This document shows, piece after piece, positions 53,342-61,840 of a stretch of DNA of 64,000 nt; position 1 is the stretch's first letter; each line of letters opens with the position of its first letter. A program made the position numbers and the translations under genes. The DNA lies in assembly GCA_945903275.1 (NCBI GenBank), contig CAMDNW010000001.1, forward strand, positions 62,001-126,000, written 5' to 3'. Source of the stretch: Thermoflexus hugenholtzii JAD2 (GTDB lineage: Bacteria; Chloroflexota; Dehalococcoidia; UBA2979). Under the pieces are notes generated by a model that did not search any database, was not told where the DNA came from, and worked only from the letters and a program-made list of their open reading frames with translations.

Positions 53342-53911
53342 ATGGGCACCACGCTGACCTTGCTGATTGTCCTGGGAGTCATTGTCGTACTCGCTGGGTT
53401 CCTGATTGCGTTCTACAACGGACTGGTTCGCGGTCGCCTGCGCGTGGATGAAGCGTGGGCGCAGATCGGTGTGCAGTTGAAGCGCCGGCACGATCTCATC
53501 CCCAACCTCGTGAGCGCTGTGCGCGATTACATGAAGTTCGAAGAGGACGTGCTGACCCGAGTCACCGAGGCCCGCGCCAGTGCTGTGAGCGCGGGTGCGG
53601 AGGGGCCAGCGCAGGCTGCTGCCGCCGAGAATCAACTGACCGGGGCGCTGCGCTCACTCTTCGCTGTCGTAGAGAACTACCCAGACCTGAAGGCGAGCCA
53701 CAATGTCGGTGACCTACAGGAGCAATTGGCCACCACTGAGAACCAGATCGCGTTCTCTCGCCAGCACTACAACGCGACCGTGCTTGAATACAACACCGCA
53801 ATCCAGACGCTCCCTAATGTGATCTTCGCCGGGGCGCTGGGCTTTACCTCACGTGAGTTCTTCGAGGCCGAGCCGGAAGCCTCGGTGGTGCCGGAGGTGC
53901 GGCTTCGCTAG
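53342..53911 (+). CDS. lemA: LemA family protein
   Basis: 189-aa protein with an N-terminal membrane helix (LTLLIVLGVIVVLAGFLIAFYN), the family segment RLRVDEAWAQIGVQLKRRHDLIPNLV, a central helical bundle, LTGALRSLFAVVENYPDLKAS, LATTENQIAFSRQHYNATVLEYN and the C-terminal FFEAEPEA. Molecular function is unclear; LemA is often paired with membrane proteases or TPM-domain proteins. ATG 53342 follows AAGGAGG. It is paired here with HtpX, 24 bp downstream. Confidence 0.94.
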   Translation: MGTTLTLLIVLGVIVVLAGFLIAFYNGLVRGRLRVDEAWAQIGVQLKRRHDLIPNLVSAVRDYMKFEEDVLTRVTEARASAVSAGAEGPAQAAAAENQLTGALRSLFAVVENYPDLKASHNVGDLQEQLATTENQIAFSRQHYNATVLEYNTAIQTLPNVIFAGALGFTSREFFEAEPEASVVPEVRLR

Positions 53912-53935
53912 CGCGTTGCGCGACCGAGGCAGACT

Positions 53936-54907
53936 GTGGCCACCTTTTACACACTGCAGGCGTCGAATCGCCGCAAGTCGGCACTGCTGCTTCTCGTCGT
54001 AGCGGTGGTCTTTGCCGTGTTCGGTGCTGCCGCGGGCTTCGCGCTCAACGGTACGGTTGAGGCTGCCCTCGGGGCGCTCGTGATCGCGCTTGTGGTTTCG
54101 GTGGTGCTGTCGCTCGGCTCGTATTACGGCGGGGATGCGCTGGTTCTGGCGACCTCTGGCGCGAAGGAGGCCGATTCCGCACGCGATGCCGAACTGCTGA
54201 ACGTCGTCCGGGAACTCTCGCTCGCGTCGGGGATCCCTATGCCACGGGTCTATCTCATCGATGACAGCGCACCGAACGCGTTCGCGACCGGGCGTGACCC
54301 AAAGCACGCCTCGATCGCAGTCACAGCGGGACTCCTCAACAAACTCGACCGTGAGGAGTTGCAGGGCGTGATCGGCCACGAACTGGCGCACGTTGGTAAC
54401 TTCGACATCCGCTTCGCTTTGCTGGTCGGCGTGCTGGTGGGGAGCATCGCGCTGCTGGCCGACTTCTTCCTGCACTCGATGCGCTGGGGCGGGATGGGTC
54501 ACCGCTCGCGCCGGGACGAGGGTGGCGGCGGGGCGCAGGTGATCGTGATGGTGCTGGGACTCATCCTCGCTGTGCTCGCGCCGATGTTCGCGCGACTGGT
54601 GCAGATGGCCGTCAGCCGCCAGCGAGAGTACTTGGCTGATGCGACCTCGGTGGCGCTGACGCGGAACCCGGTGGGCCTCGAACGCGCGCTGGCGAAGATC
54701 GCCGGCGACTCTGAGGTGCTAGAGGTTGCCAATCGCGCTACCCAGCATCTCTACATCGTGAACCCCATCAAGAAGTTCGAGGATCGCGCGCGTGGCCTGT
54801 TTTCCACCCACCCGCCAATCGGCGACCGTATCAATCGCCTTCGAGCACTCCGAGGTGCCTCACCGCTGGGTGCCGGGAGCCTGAGCGAGACGGAAGCGGC
54901 GGAGTAA
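53936..54907 (+). CDS. htpX: Zinc metalloprotease HtpX homologue
   Basis: 323-aa membrane M48 peptidase involved in membrane-protein quality control. Two N-terminal TMs, PMPRVYLIDDSAPNAFATG, the zinc motif GHELAHVGN (HELAH, first His near residue 148), two more TMs, then SRQREYLADATSVALT with the third zinc ligand Glu, and THPPIGDRINRLRAL. GTG 53936. The lemA-htpX pair is a recurrent arrangement in many bacteria. Confidence 0.95.
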   Translation: MATFYTLQASNRRKSALLLLVVAVVFAVFGAAAGFALNGTVEAALGALVIALVVSVVLSLGSYYGGDALVLATSGAKEADSARDAELLNVVRELSLASGIPMPRVYLIDDSAPNAFATGRDPKHASIAVTAGLLNKLDREELQGVIGHELAHVGNFDIRFALLVGVLVGSIALLADFFLHSMRWGGMGHRSRRDEGGGGAQVIVMVLGLILAVLAPMFARLVQMAVSRQREYLADATSVALTRNPVGLERALAKIAGDSEVLEVANRATQHLYIVNPIKKFEDRARGLFSTHPPIGDRINRLRALRGASPLGAGSLSETEAAE

Positions 54908-55113
54908 GTGACTTCCGCCGGCTGCTTCGGCACATCCCTGAGTTGCGGCGCAGCCTGCGGCTGTCCATGATCAATCTCAGTTTCGTTCGCCTCGGCAACG
55001 CTGGCGGATCGGATGCGTCTTACTACCGGACGCGGTCGCCACTCCCATCGTCAATTCGCCGTCCGTAGGCATTGTGGGATCGAGGCTCTCGATTGGCACG
55101 AGTGGAGTATGAG

Positions 55114-56400
55114 ATGACTACGCCCCGGCCACTGCTTCTAAGGGGGTTCAGGCTGGCTGTGTTGTTGGCAGTCTGCGCACTCACCGTAGTCGTCACGGAT
55201 CGCATTCCTGTCGTAACCGGCAATCTGGCTCATGTGTACTCGCTTGGCGAGGACGTGTTGACCAATGGCAAGCTGACTACACAAGAGCTGATAGGCCTGA
55301 TCGGTGATTGCGAGGTGCCGGAGCTGCCGCCTCACTGCGGCGACCCGCCGGCCCGCTGGAGCACCGCAGAGCGGCCGGTCGCGATATGTACGTTCCAGTC
55401 TGGCCGTCCGCCATGGCTGGCCGAGGCCCAATTTCGCCAGATGGTCGTGGATGCCGCGGCGCAATGGAACGATGCCGAAGCGGCAATCGGGATCCGCTAC
55501 AACGGCGACTGTGCCAGCGGGGCCCGGTGGGGCACCAGCAACCGGCGCAACGAGATCGGCTTCGACGATGAGCGCGACCGAGTCAGCGGCCGCGCGGTCG
55601 CCGTGACGCTGACCACCACTTCTTGGTCGCCGCCAATCAACCCTACCGTGCGCAACATTATCGAGACCGACATTGTCGTCTCGGAGATATTCGGCAACAT
55701 ACCAGAATGCCTCGTATCAACGTTGGTGCACGAAATGGGACATGCCATCGGCTTTGGACACAGCACGGATATCAACGACGTGATGTATCCGAGCCTCAAC
55801 TCCTTTAGCGCGGCGACTTGCCGGGCAGCGCCCTCTTCCGCAGAGGTGAGCCGCCTGCGCGAGCTGTATGGGTTGAACCTCCGTCCTAGGCTTTCGACAC
55901 AATCCGCGGTGGCGGCAGCCGTCGGTGCTCTCGTTTCGCTGAATGCCCTCGCAGTCGATCCCGAAAACGAGGCCGTGACCTACGAATGGATACAAACAAG
56001 CGGCCCCGCCGTCGCGCTCCAGCCCGGTTCCACGGGACAGGTGAATTTCACCGCCCCGGTGAGCGTCTCAATTCTGGAGTTCCGCGTCACTGCACGCGAT
56101 AGATATCTGCACCCGGCCTCGGCGACGGTGCGCGTCACAGTAACTGGGGTCGGCACTATCTCGGGTACGTTGCCTCAGTCAGGCCTCGGCCTCTTCGTGT
56201 TCAACGGCGGTACGTCTGATCAACTGCTTGCTGCAGCGGCCTGTCCCCAGTCGACCGCCGTCTTCTGGTCGCTCGATGCGGACGGCCAGTTCGTCGCGTA
56301 CGTGCCGGGCACAACTGTGTCGTCGGTCAATGCTGCGTGGCTTGCGAAGTTCCCCGGCGGCTTACCCGCAGGCACGCCGTTGCTCGGTCGGTGCCGCTAG
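55114..56400 (+). CDS. Exported matrixin-like metalloprotease with Ig/PKD-like domain
   Basis: 428-aa protein. N-terminal signal or anchor (LAVLLAVCALTVVVTDRIP), a catalytic domain with the M10 zinc motif HEMGHAIGFGH and a following DVMYP Met-turn, a beta-sandwich (VGALVSLNALAVDPENEAVT to ASATVRVTV) resembling PKD/REJ repeats, and a C-terminal domain (LFVFNGGTSDQLLAAAACPQ to GTPLLGRCR) of the kind that caps many Chloroflexota surface proteins. Several Cys pairs suggest disulfides. Start at ATG 55114 after GTGGAG. The 206 bp upstream (54908-55113) hold no gene that I can see. Confidence 0.8.
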   Translation: MTTPRPLLLRGFRLAVLLAVCALTVVVTDRIPVVTGNLAHVYSLGEDVLTNGKLTTQELIGLIGDCEVPELPPHCGDPPARWSTAERPVAICTFQSGRPPWLAEAQFRQMVVDAAAQWNDAEAAIGIRYNGDCASGARWGTSNRRNEIGFDDERDRVSGRAVAVTLTTTSWSPPINPTVRNIIETDIVVSEIFGNIPECLVSTLVHEMGHAIGFGHSTDINDVMYPSLNSFSAATCRAAPSSAEVSRLRELYGLNLRPRLSTQSAVAAAVGALVSLNALAVDPENEAVTYEWIQTSGPAVALQPGSTGQVNFTAPVSVSILEFRVTARDRYLHPASATVRVTVTGVGTISGTLPQSGLGLFVFNGGTSDQLLAAAACPQSTAVFWSLDADGQFVAYVPGTTVSSVNAAWLAKFPGGLPAGTPLLGRCR

Positions 56401-56447
56401 TCGCCTATTACTCCCGCGGCGAGTGGACGTGCAGTTGAATCCTGCGC

Positions 56448-56453
56448 TACGGT
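56448..56453 (+). promoter_or_regulatory. -10 box TACGGT, leaderless promoter of the HxlR gene
   Basis: TACGGT ends 7 nt before the GTG start. TGGACG at 56424-56429 is a possible -35 with an 18-nt spacer. Confidence 0.45.
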
Positions 56454-56460
56454 TTATCCG

Positions 56461-56829
56461 GTGACACTGCACATGACCACCGCGCTTGGTGACGACGGCT
56501 ACTGCCCCATCCGGGCCACGTTGCAGTTGTTCGGCCGGAAGTGGGTTCCGCTCATCGTCTACGAACTGCGAGGCGGGAAGCGCCGGTTCAATGAACTCGC
56601 CGTGGTCATCGGCGGATGCAACTCCCGCACGCTCCGCGACCGCCTCGAGACCCTCGAGGAACTCGGCATCGTCTCGCGCACCATTGTGAACACCATGCCG
56701 CCTTGGGTGGAGTACGCGCTCACCGGACGCGGCCAAGACTTGGCCAGCGCCCTAGGACCACTCGAAGTGTGGGGTCAGAAGTACCTTGCCGAGGCCGGCG
56801 TAAGCCCACTCCAACCCGCCGCTCACTGA
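56461..56829 (+). CDS. HxlR-family winged-helix transcriptional regulator
   Basis: 122-aa DNA-binding protein. YCPIRATLQLFGRKWVPLIV carries the N-terminal Cys common in redox- or electrophile-sensing members, followed by the winged helix RFNELAVVIGGCNSRTLRDR, LETLEELGIVSR and the wing VEYALTGRGQDLASAL. Another Cys lies in the recognition region. Targets are unknown; the pyrophosphatase gene downstream and itself are candidates. Start at GTG 56461 (MTLHMTTALG) or the in-frame ATG four codons later. Confidence 0.88.
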   Translation: MTLHMTTALGDDGYCPIRATLQLFGRKWVPLIVYELRGGKRRFNELAVVIGGCNSRTLRDRLETLEELGIVSRTIVNTMPPWVEYALTGRGQDLASALGPLEVWGQKYLAEAGVSPLQPAAH

Positions 56830-56994
56830 CCGCCTAGCCTGCGCTATTTGTCATAACAATTCAGATCACCTGAGTAGACTGGTGTGCTGTGATGTGGCTG
56901 TCAGTTGCGTGTGACCCCTGCGCATGGCATCGTCCGCGCAAATCCGCGCACCGCCGGGGTGGGAACGACGCGCGGTCAGAGGGGTAGAGACGCT

Positions 56995-59094
56995 ATGGAA
57001 CAACAGGCCTATTACCTTGTGGTGGCGATGGGTGTGCTGGCGATCGCGTATGGCGCGATGGCCAGCCGCTCAGTGCTCGCGGCCAGTGCTGGCTCGGCGC
57101 GGATGCAGGAGATTGCGACTGCTATCCGTGAGGGCGCTCAGGCGTACTTGAACCGGCAATACCAGACGATCGCCATAGTGGGCGTCATATTGGGCGTCCT
57201 GCTGGCGGCGCTGCTCGGCGTCCACGTGGCGCTGGGCTTCGTCATCGGGGCTGTGCTGTCTGGCCTTGCCGGCTACGTCGGCATGAACGTCTCCGTCCGT
57301 GCGAACGTCCGCACGGCCGAGGCCGCTCGCAATGGGATGGACGCGGCGCTCAATATCGCGTTCAAGGCGGGGGCCATCACTGGTCTGCTGGTGGTGGGCT
57401 TCGGTCTGCTCGGCGTAACGCTGTACTACCTGCTGCTTCGGAACTTCATGTTCGATCCTGGTACTCCGGAAGGTATGTCGCACATCGTCGAAGGCCTAGT
57501 CGGTCTCGGCTTTGGCGGCTCTCTCATCTCGATCTTCGCCCGTCTTGGCGGTGGCATTTTCACCAAGGGCGCCGACGTGGGCGCCGATCTCGTCGGTAAG
57601 GTCGAGGCAGGCATCCCCGAGGATGACCCGCGCAACCCGGGCGTGATTGCTGACAACGTTGGCGACAACGTCGGCGACTGCGCTGGCATGGCAGCTGACC
57701 TGTTCGAGACTTATGCCGTGACCCTCGTCGGCACCATGCTGCTGGCGGCAGCGTTCTTCACCGGCCCGCTGCAGGAGACGATGCTCGCGTTGCCGCTCGT
57801 GATGTGCGGCGTCTGCATCTTGGCGTCGGTAGTCGGTTCATTCTTTGTCCGGCTGGGCGGTGGCACGGCCATCATGGCTGCGCTTTACAAAGGTCTCATC
57901 GCCACGGCGGTGATCTCGACTGTCCTCATCGCTGGTGTGCTCAACTGGATGCTCGGCTTTGGCCCTATCGAGGGCGCTGAGTTCACAGGGATGAACCTGT
58001 TCATCTGCGCGCTGGTCGGCTTCGCGATTACCGGCCTCATCGTCTGGATCACCGAGTACTACACGTCGACTGAGTACCGCCCGGTGCGCAGCGTCGCGGC
58101 GGCCTCGGAGACCGGTCACGGCACGAACGTCATCCAGGGTCTCGCGATTTCGATGGAGGGAACCGCGCTCCCCGTCATAGTGATTGCCGTCGGCATCATC
58201 GTTTCGTATGCGAATGCCGGTCTGTTCGGCATCTCCATCGCCGCGACGGCGATGCTCGCGCTCGCCGGCATGGTCGTCGCCCTCGACGCCTATGGCCCGG
58301 TCACAGACAACGCGGGCGGCATCGCCGAGATGGCGGAACTGCCCGAGTCGGTGCGCGAGGTAACCGACGCTCTCGATGCCGTCGGGAACACCACCAAGGC
58401 TGTGACCAAGGGCTACGCCATCGGCTCAGCCGGTCTCGCCGCGCTGGTGCTGTTCGCCGCATACACCCAGGATCTCGGCCGGTACTTCCCGGAGTACAAA
58501 GACCTTAAGTTCGACCTATCAGACCCATATGTGGTCGTCGGTCTATTCCTCGGTGGCCTGCTCCCGTACCTGTTCGGTGCCATGGGTATGACCGCGGTTG
58601 GCCGCGCCGCCGGCTCGGTTGTCGTAGAGGTGCGCCGCCAGTTCCGTGAGCACCCCGGCATCATGCTGGGCACCGAACGGCCCGATTACGGCCGTGCGGT
58701 GGACATGCTCACCAAAGCAGCGATCAAGGAGATGATCCTGCCGTCGATGCTCCCGGTGCTTGCTCCGATCGTCCTCTACTTCATCGTGGTAACGGTGGAA
58801 AGTCAGCCCGCCGCGTTCGCCTCCGTGGGCGCGATGTTGCTCGGCACTATCGTCACCGGCCTCTTCGTCGCGCTGTCGATGACCACCGGCGGCGCCGCGT
58901 GGGACAACGCGAAGAAGTACATCGAGACCGGTCAGTACGGTGGAAAAGGTTCCGAGGCCCACAAGGCCGCGGTGACCGGCGACACGGTGGGCGACCCCTA
59001 CAAGGACACCGCTGGCCCAGCCGTGAACCCGATGATCAAGATCACGAACATTGTCGCGATCCTCTTGCTCGCGATCATCGCCAACGTCGGCTAG
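56995..59094 (+). CDS. hppA: Membrane-bound proton-translocating pyrophosphatase, K+-independent type
   Basis: 699-aa integral membrane protein that hydrolyses pyrophosphate and pumps H+. About 16 hydrophobic segments. Catalytic motifs: [40 protein letters not shown] and, near the C-terminus, [11 protein letters not shown] and [19 protein letters not shown]. The determinant reads [14 protein letters not shown], with K468 and T471 in the two positions (Ala/Lys and Gly-or-Ala/Thr) that mark K+-independent enzymes. ATG 56995 chosen after AGAGGGGTAGAG. Upstream 56830-56994 contains the promoter region (a TAGACT box at 56875-56880) and nothing else I recognise. Confidence 0.95.
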   Translation: MEQQAYYLVVAMGVLAIAYGAMASRSVLAASAGSARMQEIATAIREGAQAYLNRQYQTIAIVGVILGVLLAALLGVHVALGFVIGAVLSGLAGYVGMNVSVRANVRTAEAARNGMDAALNIAFKAGAITGLLVVGFGLLGVTLYYLLLRNFMFDPGTPEGMSHIVEGLVGLGFGGSLISIFARLGGGIFTKGADVGADLVGKVEAGIPEDDPRNPGVIADNVGDNVGDCAGMAADLFETYAVTLVGTMLLAAAFFTGPLQETMLALPLVMCGVCILASVVGSFFVRLGGGTAIMAALYKGLIATAVISTVLIAGVLNWMLGFGPIEGAEFTGMNLFICALVGFAITGLIVWITEYYTSTEYRPVRSVAAASETGHGTNVIQGLAISMEGTALPVIVIAVGIIVSYANAGLFGISIAATAMLALAGMVVALDAYGPVTDNAGGIAEMAELPESVREVTDALDAVGNTTKAVTKGYAIGSAGLAALVLFAAYTQDLGRYFPEYKDLKFDLSDPYVVVGLFLGGLLPYLFGAMGMTAVGRAAGSVVVEVRRQFREHPGIMLGTERPDYGRAVDMLTKAAIKEMILPSMLPVLAPIVLYFIVVTVESQPAAFASVGAMLLGTIVTGLFVALSMTTGGAAWDNAKKYIETGQYGGKGSEAHKAAVTGDTVGDPYKDTAGPAVNPMIKITNIVAILLLAIIANVG

Positions 59095-59095
59095 C

Positions 59096-59170
59096 ACCGC
59101 ACCTGCTCACACATCACAGAGAAGCCCCCGCATTGCGGGGGCTTCTCTGTGATGTGTGAGCAGGTGCGGT
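59096..59170. terminator. Bidirectional terminator: perfect 36-bp hairpin between hppA and the aldo/keto reductase
   Basis: 59096-59131 is the exact reverse complement of 59135-59170 with a 3-nt loop (ATT). It starts one base after the hppA stop and reaches the first base of the convergent gene's stop codon. No T-run is present on the plus-strand side. Confidence 0.8.
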
Positions 59171-60117
59171 TACTTCTTCGAGGCCTCGTCTATAGCCTTC
59201 AACACGTCTGGCGTGATGCTCGCCAGCGCGTCACTGACTGCGGCGTTCTCACGCACCTGGTCGGGGCTGGTCGCGCCACAGATGACCGAGGCGACGATAG
59301 GCTGTGATGCTACCCAGCCAACCGCCAGCTGCGTCATGGTGATGCCTGCTTGCTCGGCGATCGCCTCCCACGCTTCGAGCCTGTCGAAGTTCGCGTCCGT
59401 GAGGGTCGTCTGCGTGGCGCGCGGGTTGCGCTCCATTCGCGTGCCGGGGACAGCGCCCTGGCCGCGCTTGTGCTTCCCTGTTAGGAAGCCGCCCGCAAGC
59501 GGGCTGAATGCGGTGAGTCCTAGCCCGTAGTGCTGGCAGGCCTGGATGTGCTCGCCCTCTGGCGCGCGGTTCATCAGGCTGTACGCTGGCTGCGAGGCCA
59601 CGAGTGGCTCCCAGCCGTGGTGCTTCGCCGTCTCATTCGCGGCGGCAATCTGCCAGCCCGCGAAGTTGGAGCAGCCGATGTAACGCACCAAACCCTCGCG
59701 CACGAGGTCGTTCATGGCCGACATCTGCTCTTCAAACGGTGTGTTCATGTCGGGCCGGTGGAACAGGTAGACATCCATGTAGTCCGTGTCGAGGCGCTGG
59801 AGCGAGCCGACGATGGCCTTGCGCATGTAACCGCGGGAGTTGCCTCGTGTGTTGGGGCCGGGGCCGGCGGCATAGTTCCCGAACTTGGACATCACCACCC
59901 ACTCGTAGCGGTGATCCTTGATGGCCTTGCCGATGTACTGCTCGGAAAGTCCCCCGCCATAGCCGTCAGCGGTGTCGATGAAGTTGATGCCGCTCTCGAG
60001 TCCCGCGTCGAGGATCGCCTTGGTGCCTTCGGCATCTACAGGGCTGCCGAACTGGTTGGTGCCAATGCTAATCGCGGATATCTGAATGCCTGAGCGTCCC
60101 AGTGGCCGGTATTCCAT
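59170..60117 (-). CDS. Aldo/keto reductase
   Basis: 315-aa NADPH-dependent oxidoreductase with the (beta/alpha)8 fold, close to the YghZ/voltage-channel-beta-like group. Catalytic tetrad: Asp and Tyr in FIDTADGYGGGLSEQYIG, Lys in WVVMSKFGNY and His in VYLFHRPDMNTP. NADPH-binding residues occur in AFSPLAGGFLTG and VICGATSPDQVREN. The substrate is unknown. ATG 60117 with GAAGGAAAAGAG upstream. The 166 bp between it and tRNA-Glu hold only promoter-like sequence. Confidence 0.92.
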   Translation of the reverse strand: MEYRPLGRSGIQISAISIGTNQFGSPVDAEGTKAILDAGLESGINFIDTADGYGGGLSEQYIGKAIKDHRYEWVVMSKFGNYAAGPGPNTRGNSRGYMRKAIVGSLQRLDTDYMDVYLFHRPDMNTPFEEQMSAMNDLVREGLVRYIGCSNFAGWQIAAANETAKHHGWEPLVASQPAYSLMNRAPEGEHIQACQHYGLGLTAFSPLAGGFLTGKHKRGQGAVPGTRMERNPRATQTTLTDANFDRLEAWEAIAEQAGITMTQLAVGWVASQPIVASVICGATSPDQVRENAAVSDALASITPDVLKAIDEASKK

Positions 60118-60235
60118 CTCTTTTCCTTCTGCTAGCAGCCGGTTTGGCCGGCCGCGACAATGCGTGTGGCCTTGAGCACCGGTATGCTACCGCAACGCTC
60201 TTGTCCGGGTCACATTGCCCCGGCGCTGCAGGTGG

Positions 60236-60265
60236 TTGAGCGGGATGCGTGGGCTTTGTTACCCT
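60236..60265 (+). promoter_or_regulatory. Promoter of tRNA-Glu: TTGAGC, 18-nt spacer, TACCCT
   Basis: TTGAGC at 60236-60241 and TACCCT at 60260-60265. Transcription would start about 12 nt before the mature 5' end. Confidence 0.5.
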
Positions 60266-60283
60266 GCATTTCCTGAACGTCGT

Positions 60284-60360
60284 GGCGCGTTCGTCTAGTG
60301 GCCCAGGACATCGCCCTCTCAAGGCGGAGATCGCGGGTTCGAATCCCGCACGCGCTACCA
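60284..60360 (+). tRNA. tRNA-Glu (anticodon CUC)
   Basis: Acceptor GGCGCGT (60284-60290) pairs with ACGCGCT (60350-60356, one G-U at the end). D-stem GTCT/GGAC, anticodon stem TCGCC/GGCGG with loop CTCTCAA (anticodon CTC at 60318-60320), T-stem GCGGG/CCCGC with TTCGAAT. Discriminator A and encoded CCA (60358-60360). Confidence 0.95.
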
Positions 60361-60372
60361 TATCCCCCTCGG

Positions 60373-60378
60373 TACACT
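60373..60378 (+). promoter_or_regulatory. -10 box TACACT, leaderless promoter of the 65-aa gene
   Basis: TACACT 13 bases after the tRNA-Glu 3' end and 6 nt before the ATG at 60385. Confidence 0.45.
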
Positions 60379-60384
60379 GTCTGC

Positions 60385-60582
60385 ATGACGACTTCTGACC
60401 CGAAAGAGACCTATCGCGAGGCGTACGTCGACTGGCAGGCCCAGCTTGCCAAACTCCACGCGTTCTTTCTCGATGGTCAGCGCATCCCGCCGCAGGAGAT
60501 CAAAGGCCTGCTGAACCGTGAGGCCCGAGCCAAGTCCCGCTATGACGAGGCTCGCCGCCGTCTCCTTGGTATCGAGGAATAA
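60385..60582 (+). CDS. Small hypothetical protein, 65 aa
   Basis: Short soluble, charged, probably all-helical protein (MTTSDPKETYREAYVDWQAQ, LHAFFLDGQRIPPQEIKGLL, EARAKSRYDEARRRLLGIEE). It resembles small helical-hairpin proteins with no assigned function. Start placed at ATG 60385, 6 nt after TACACT; the longer frame from 60298 lies inside the tRNA gene. It is 3 bp upstream of the CcdA-like gene, so the two are likely co-transcribed. Confidence 0.65.
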   Translation: MTTSDPKETYREAYVDWQAQLAKLHAFFLDGQRIPPQEIKGLLNREARAKSRYDEARRRLLGIEE

Positions 60583-60585
60583 CGA

Positions 60586-61344
60586 ATGCGATCAGGGGCG
60601 CCTCGTGCAGCACTACTGGGCGCAACCTTTGCCGCTGCATGGTCGCCCTGCATCGGCCCGATCCTCGGGGCAGTTCTAGCGATGGCGGCCGCCTCGGGAA
60701 CGGCGGCGCAGGGCGGGCTGCTGCTCGCGGCGTACTCGCTCGGCCTTGGCCTCTGGTTCCTTGCCTTCGGCATGTGCTTTGGATGGCTTGCCCCGCGGCT
60801 CCGGCAGGCGCAGCCGTACCTGCCCGTGTTGATGACGGTCTGCGGCGCGCTCTTCATCTTGGTCGGGGCCGCAATGTTCCTCGGTGAGTTCGGGCGGCTC
60901 AATCGCACGTTTCAGTCGCTCGGCTTCTGGTTCGGGGCGACATCGGACGCCGAGGTGCGCCTAGCCGGTGGGACCGCCGGGTTGCTCGGCCCCGCCGTCG
61001 CATGTTTTGGCGGTGTCGTCTCATTCCTCTCGCCCTGCGTGCTGCCCCTCGTCCCTGTCTATCTCGCCGACCTCGCTGGCGAGGCGGCTGTGGCGAGCGG
61101 TGAGGTGGCCAGTCGGGGGCGGCTGCTCATTCACTCCGCCGCGTTCGTGCTCGGATTCACGGCGGTGTTCGCGCTGCTCGGCGTGTCAGCGGGACTGCTC
61201 GGCAGCGTGCTGCTAGACCGGCTTGACCTCGTCACACGGGTGGGTGGATTGGTGCTGATCCTCCTCGGGCTCCACATGAGCGGCCTTATCCATGTGCCAT
61301 ATCTCGAACGCACGTACCAATTGCCGCCGCCGGCCCGCCGGTAG
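60586..61344 (+). CDS. CcdA-family thiol-disulfide membrane protein with halves in reversed order (circular permutation)
   Basis: 252-aa membrane protein with six hydrophobic segments. Canonical CcdA begins with a three-TM half containing FLSPCVLPLVP and ends with a three-TM half containing FAxGWTPCIGPIL. Here the second type comes first: FAAAWSPCIGPILGAVLAMA (Cys22) followed by LLLAAYSLGLGLWFLAFG, and the first type comes last: VSFLSPCVLPLVPVYLADLA (Cys151), FVLGFTAVFALLGVSAGLLG and VLILLGLHMSGLIHVPYLER. Joining its end to its beginning recreates the standard order. Both redox Cys are present, so it could still pass electrons from cytoplasmic thioredoxin outward. Start ATG 60586; no alternative N-terminus lies upstream. 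Confidence 0.85.
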   Translation: MRSGAPRAALLGATFAAAWSPCIGPILGAVLAMAAASGTAAQGGLLLAAYSLGLGLWFLAFGMCFGWLAPRLRQAQPYLPVLMTVCGALFILVGAAMFLGEFGRLNRTFQSLGFWFGATSDAEVRLAGGTAGLLGPAVACFGGVVSFLSPCVLPLVPVYLADLAGEAAVASGEVASRGRLLIHSAAFVLGFTAVFALLGVSAGLLGSVLLDRLDLVTRVGGLVLILLGLHMSGLIHVPYLERTYQLPPPARR

Positions 61345-61373
61345 CCACCCATAGCGCATCGCGGCGCGCCTCG

Positions 61374-61379
61374 TACAAT
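61374..61379 (+). promoter_or_regulatory. -10 box TACAAT, leaderless promoter of the 149-aa gene
   Basis: TACAAT, 6 nt before ATG 61386. Confidence 0.45.
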
Positions 61380-61385
61380 GAATGC

Positions 61386-61835
61386 ATGGCTGAGTCAGAC
61401 TTCGGCGTTGATATCGAGGAGATGGGTCGCGTCTTCGACGAGGCGGACGTGATCGTCCTCCGCTTCCATGTGATCGCTCAGCGCCTCTTGCTCGATATGC
61501 GCGCTGCCCCCAGCGATCTGCCACTGATCCGCCTTGTCCCGCCCGTGAACAACGCTGAGGAGCGTTACCGCTACCTCGAACGCGAGCGCCCGGGTATGCC
61601 ACTGCCGGATCAGATCACCGTTGTCGGCTGGCCACGCTACGTGCAGGTGATGCAGGACACGGGCCTCTGGCAACGCATCACCGACCGGCTGCTGCGCCAG
61701 GGTGGCCCCGATATGCAGCAATACTGCGACGAGGCTTACCGCGAAGTGCGCGCCGCCGAGCGTGCCGAGGTCGCCGCTGCCATCCGTGGCGGCGAAGGCT
61801 ACGAGTCGCTCTGGGAGCGGGTTGCATCGCGCTGA
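61386..61835 (+). CDS. Hypothetical protein, 149 aa
   Basis: Soluble protein without signal peptide that I cannot assign. Features: FGVDIEEMGRVFDEADVIVL, an ARLV-type beta strand (FHVIAQRLLLDMRA), LPLIRLVPPVNNAEERYRYL, a QITVVGWPRYVQVM segment and a helical Glu/Arg-rich C-terminus. The composition matches neighbouring genes, so it looks native rather than acquired. ATG 61386 has a -10 box 6 nt upstream and no Shine-Dalgarno. Followed after 5 bp by a lipoprotein gene. Confidence 0.65.
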   Translation: MAESDFGVDIEEMGRVFDEADVIVLRFHVIAQRLLLDMRAAPSDLPLIRLVPPVNNAEERYRYLERERPGMPLPDQITVVGWPRYVQVMQDTGLWQRITDRLLRQGGPDMQQYCDEAYREVRAAERAEVAAAIRGGEGYESLWERVASR

Positions 61836-61840
61836 ACGCC

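Noticed and set aside
56848-56880. Full sigma-70 promoter for hppA (TTGTCA and TAGACT)
   Set aside because: The spacing between the two boxes is 21 nt, too long; only the TAGACT box may be real.
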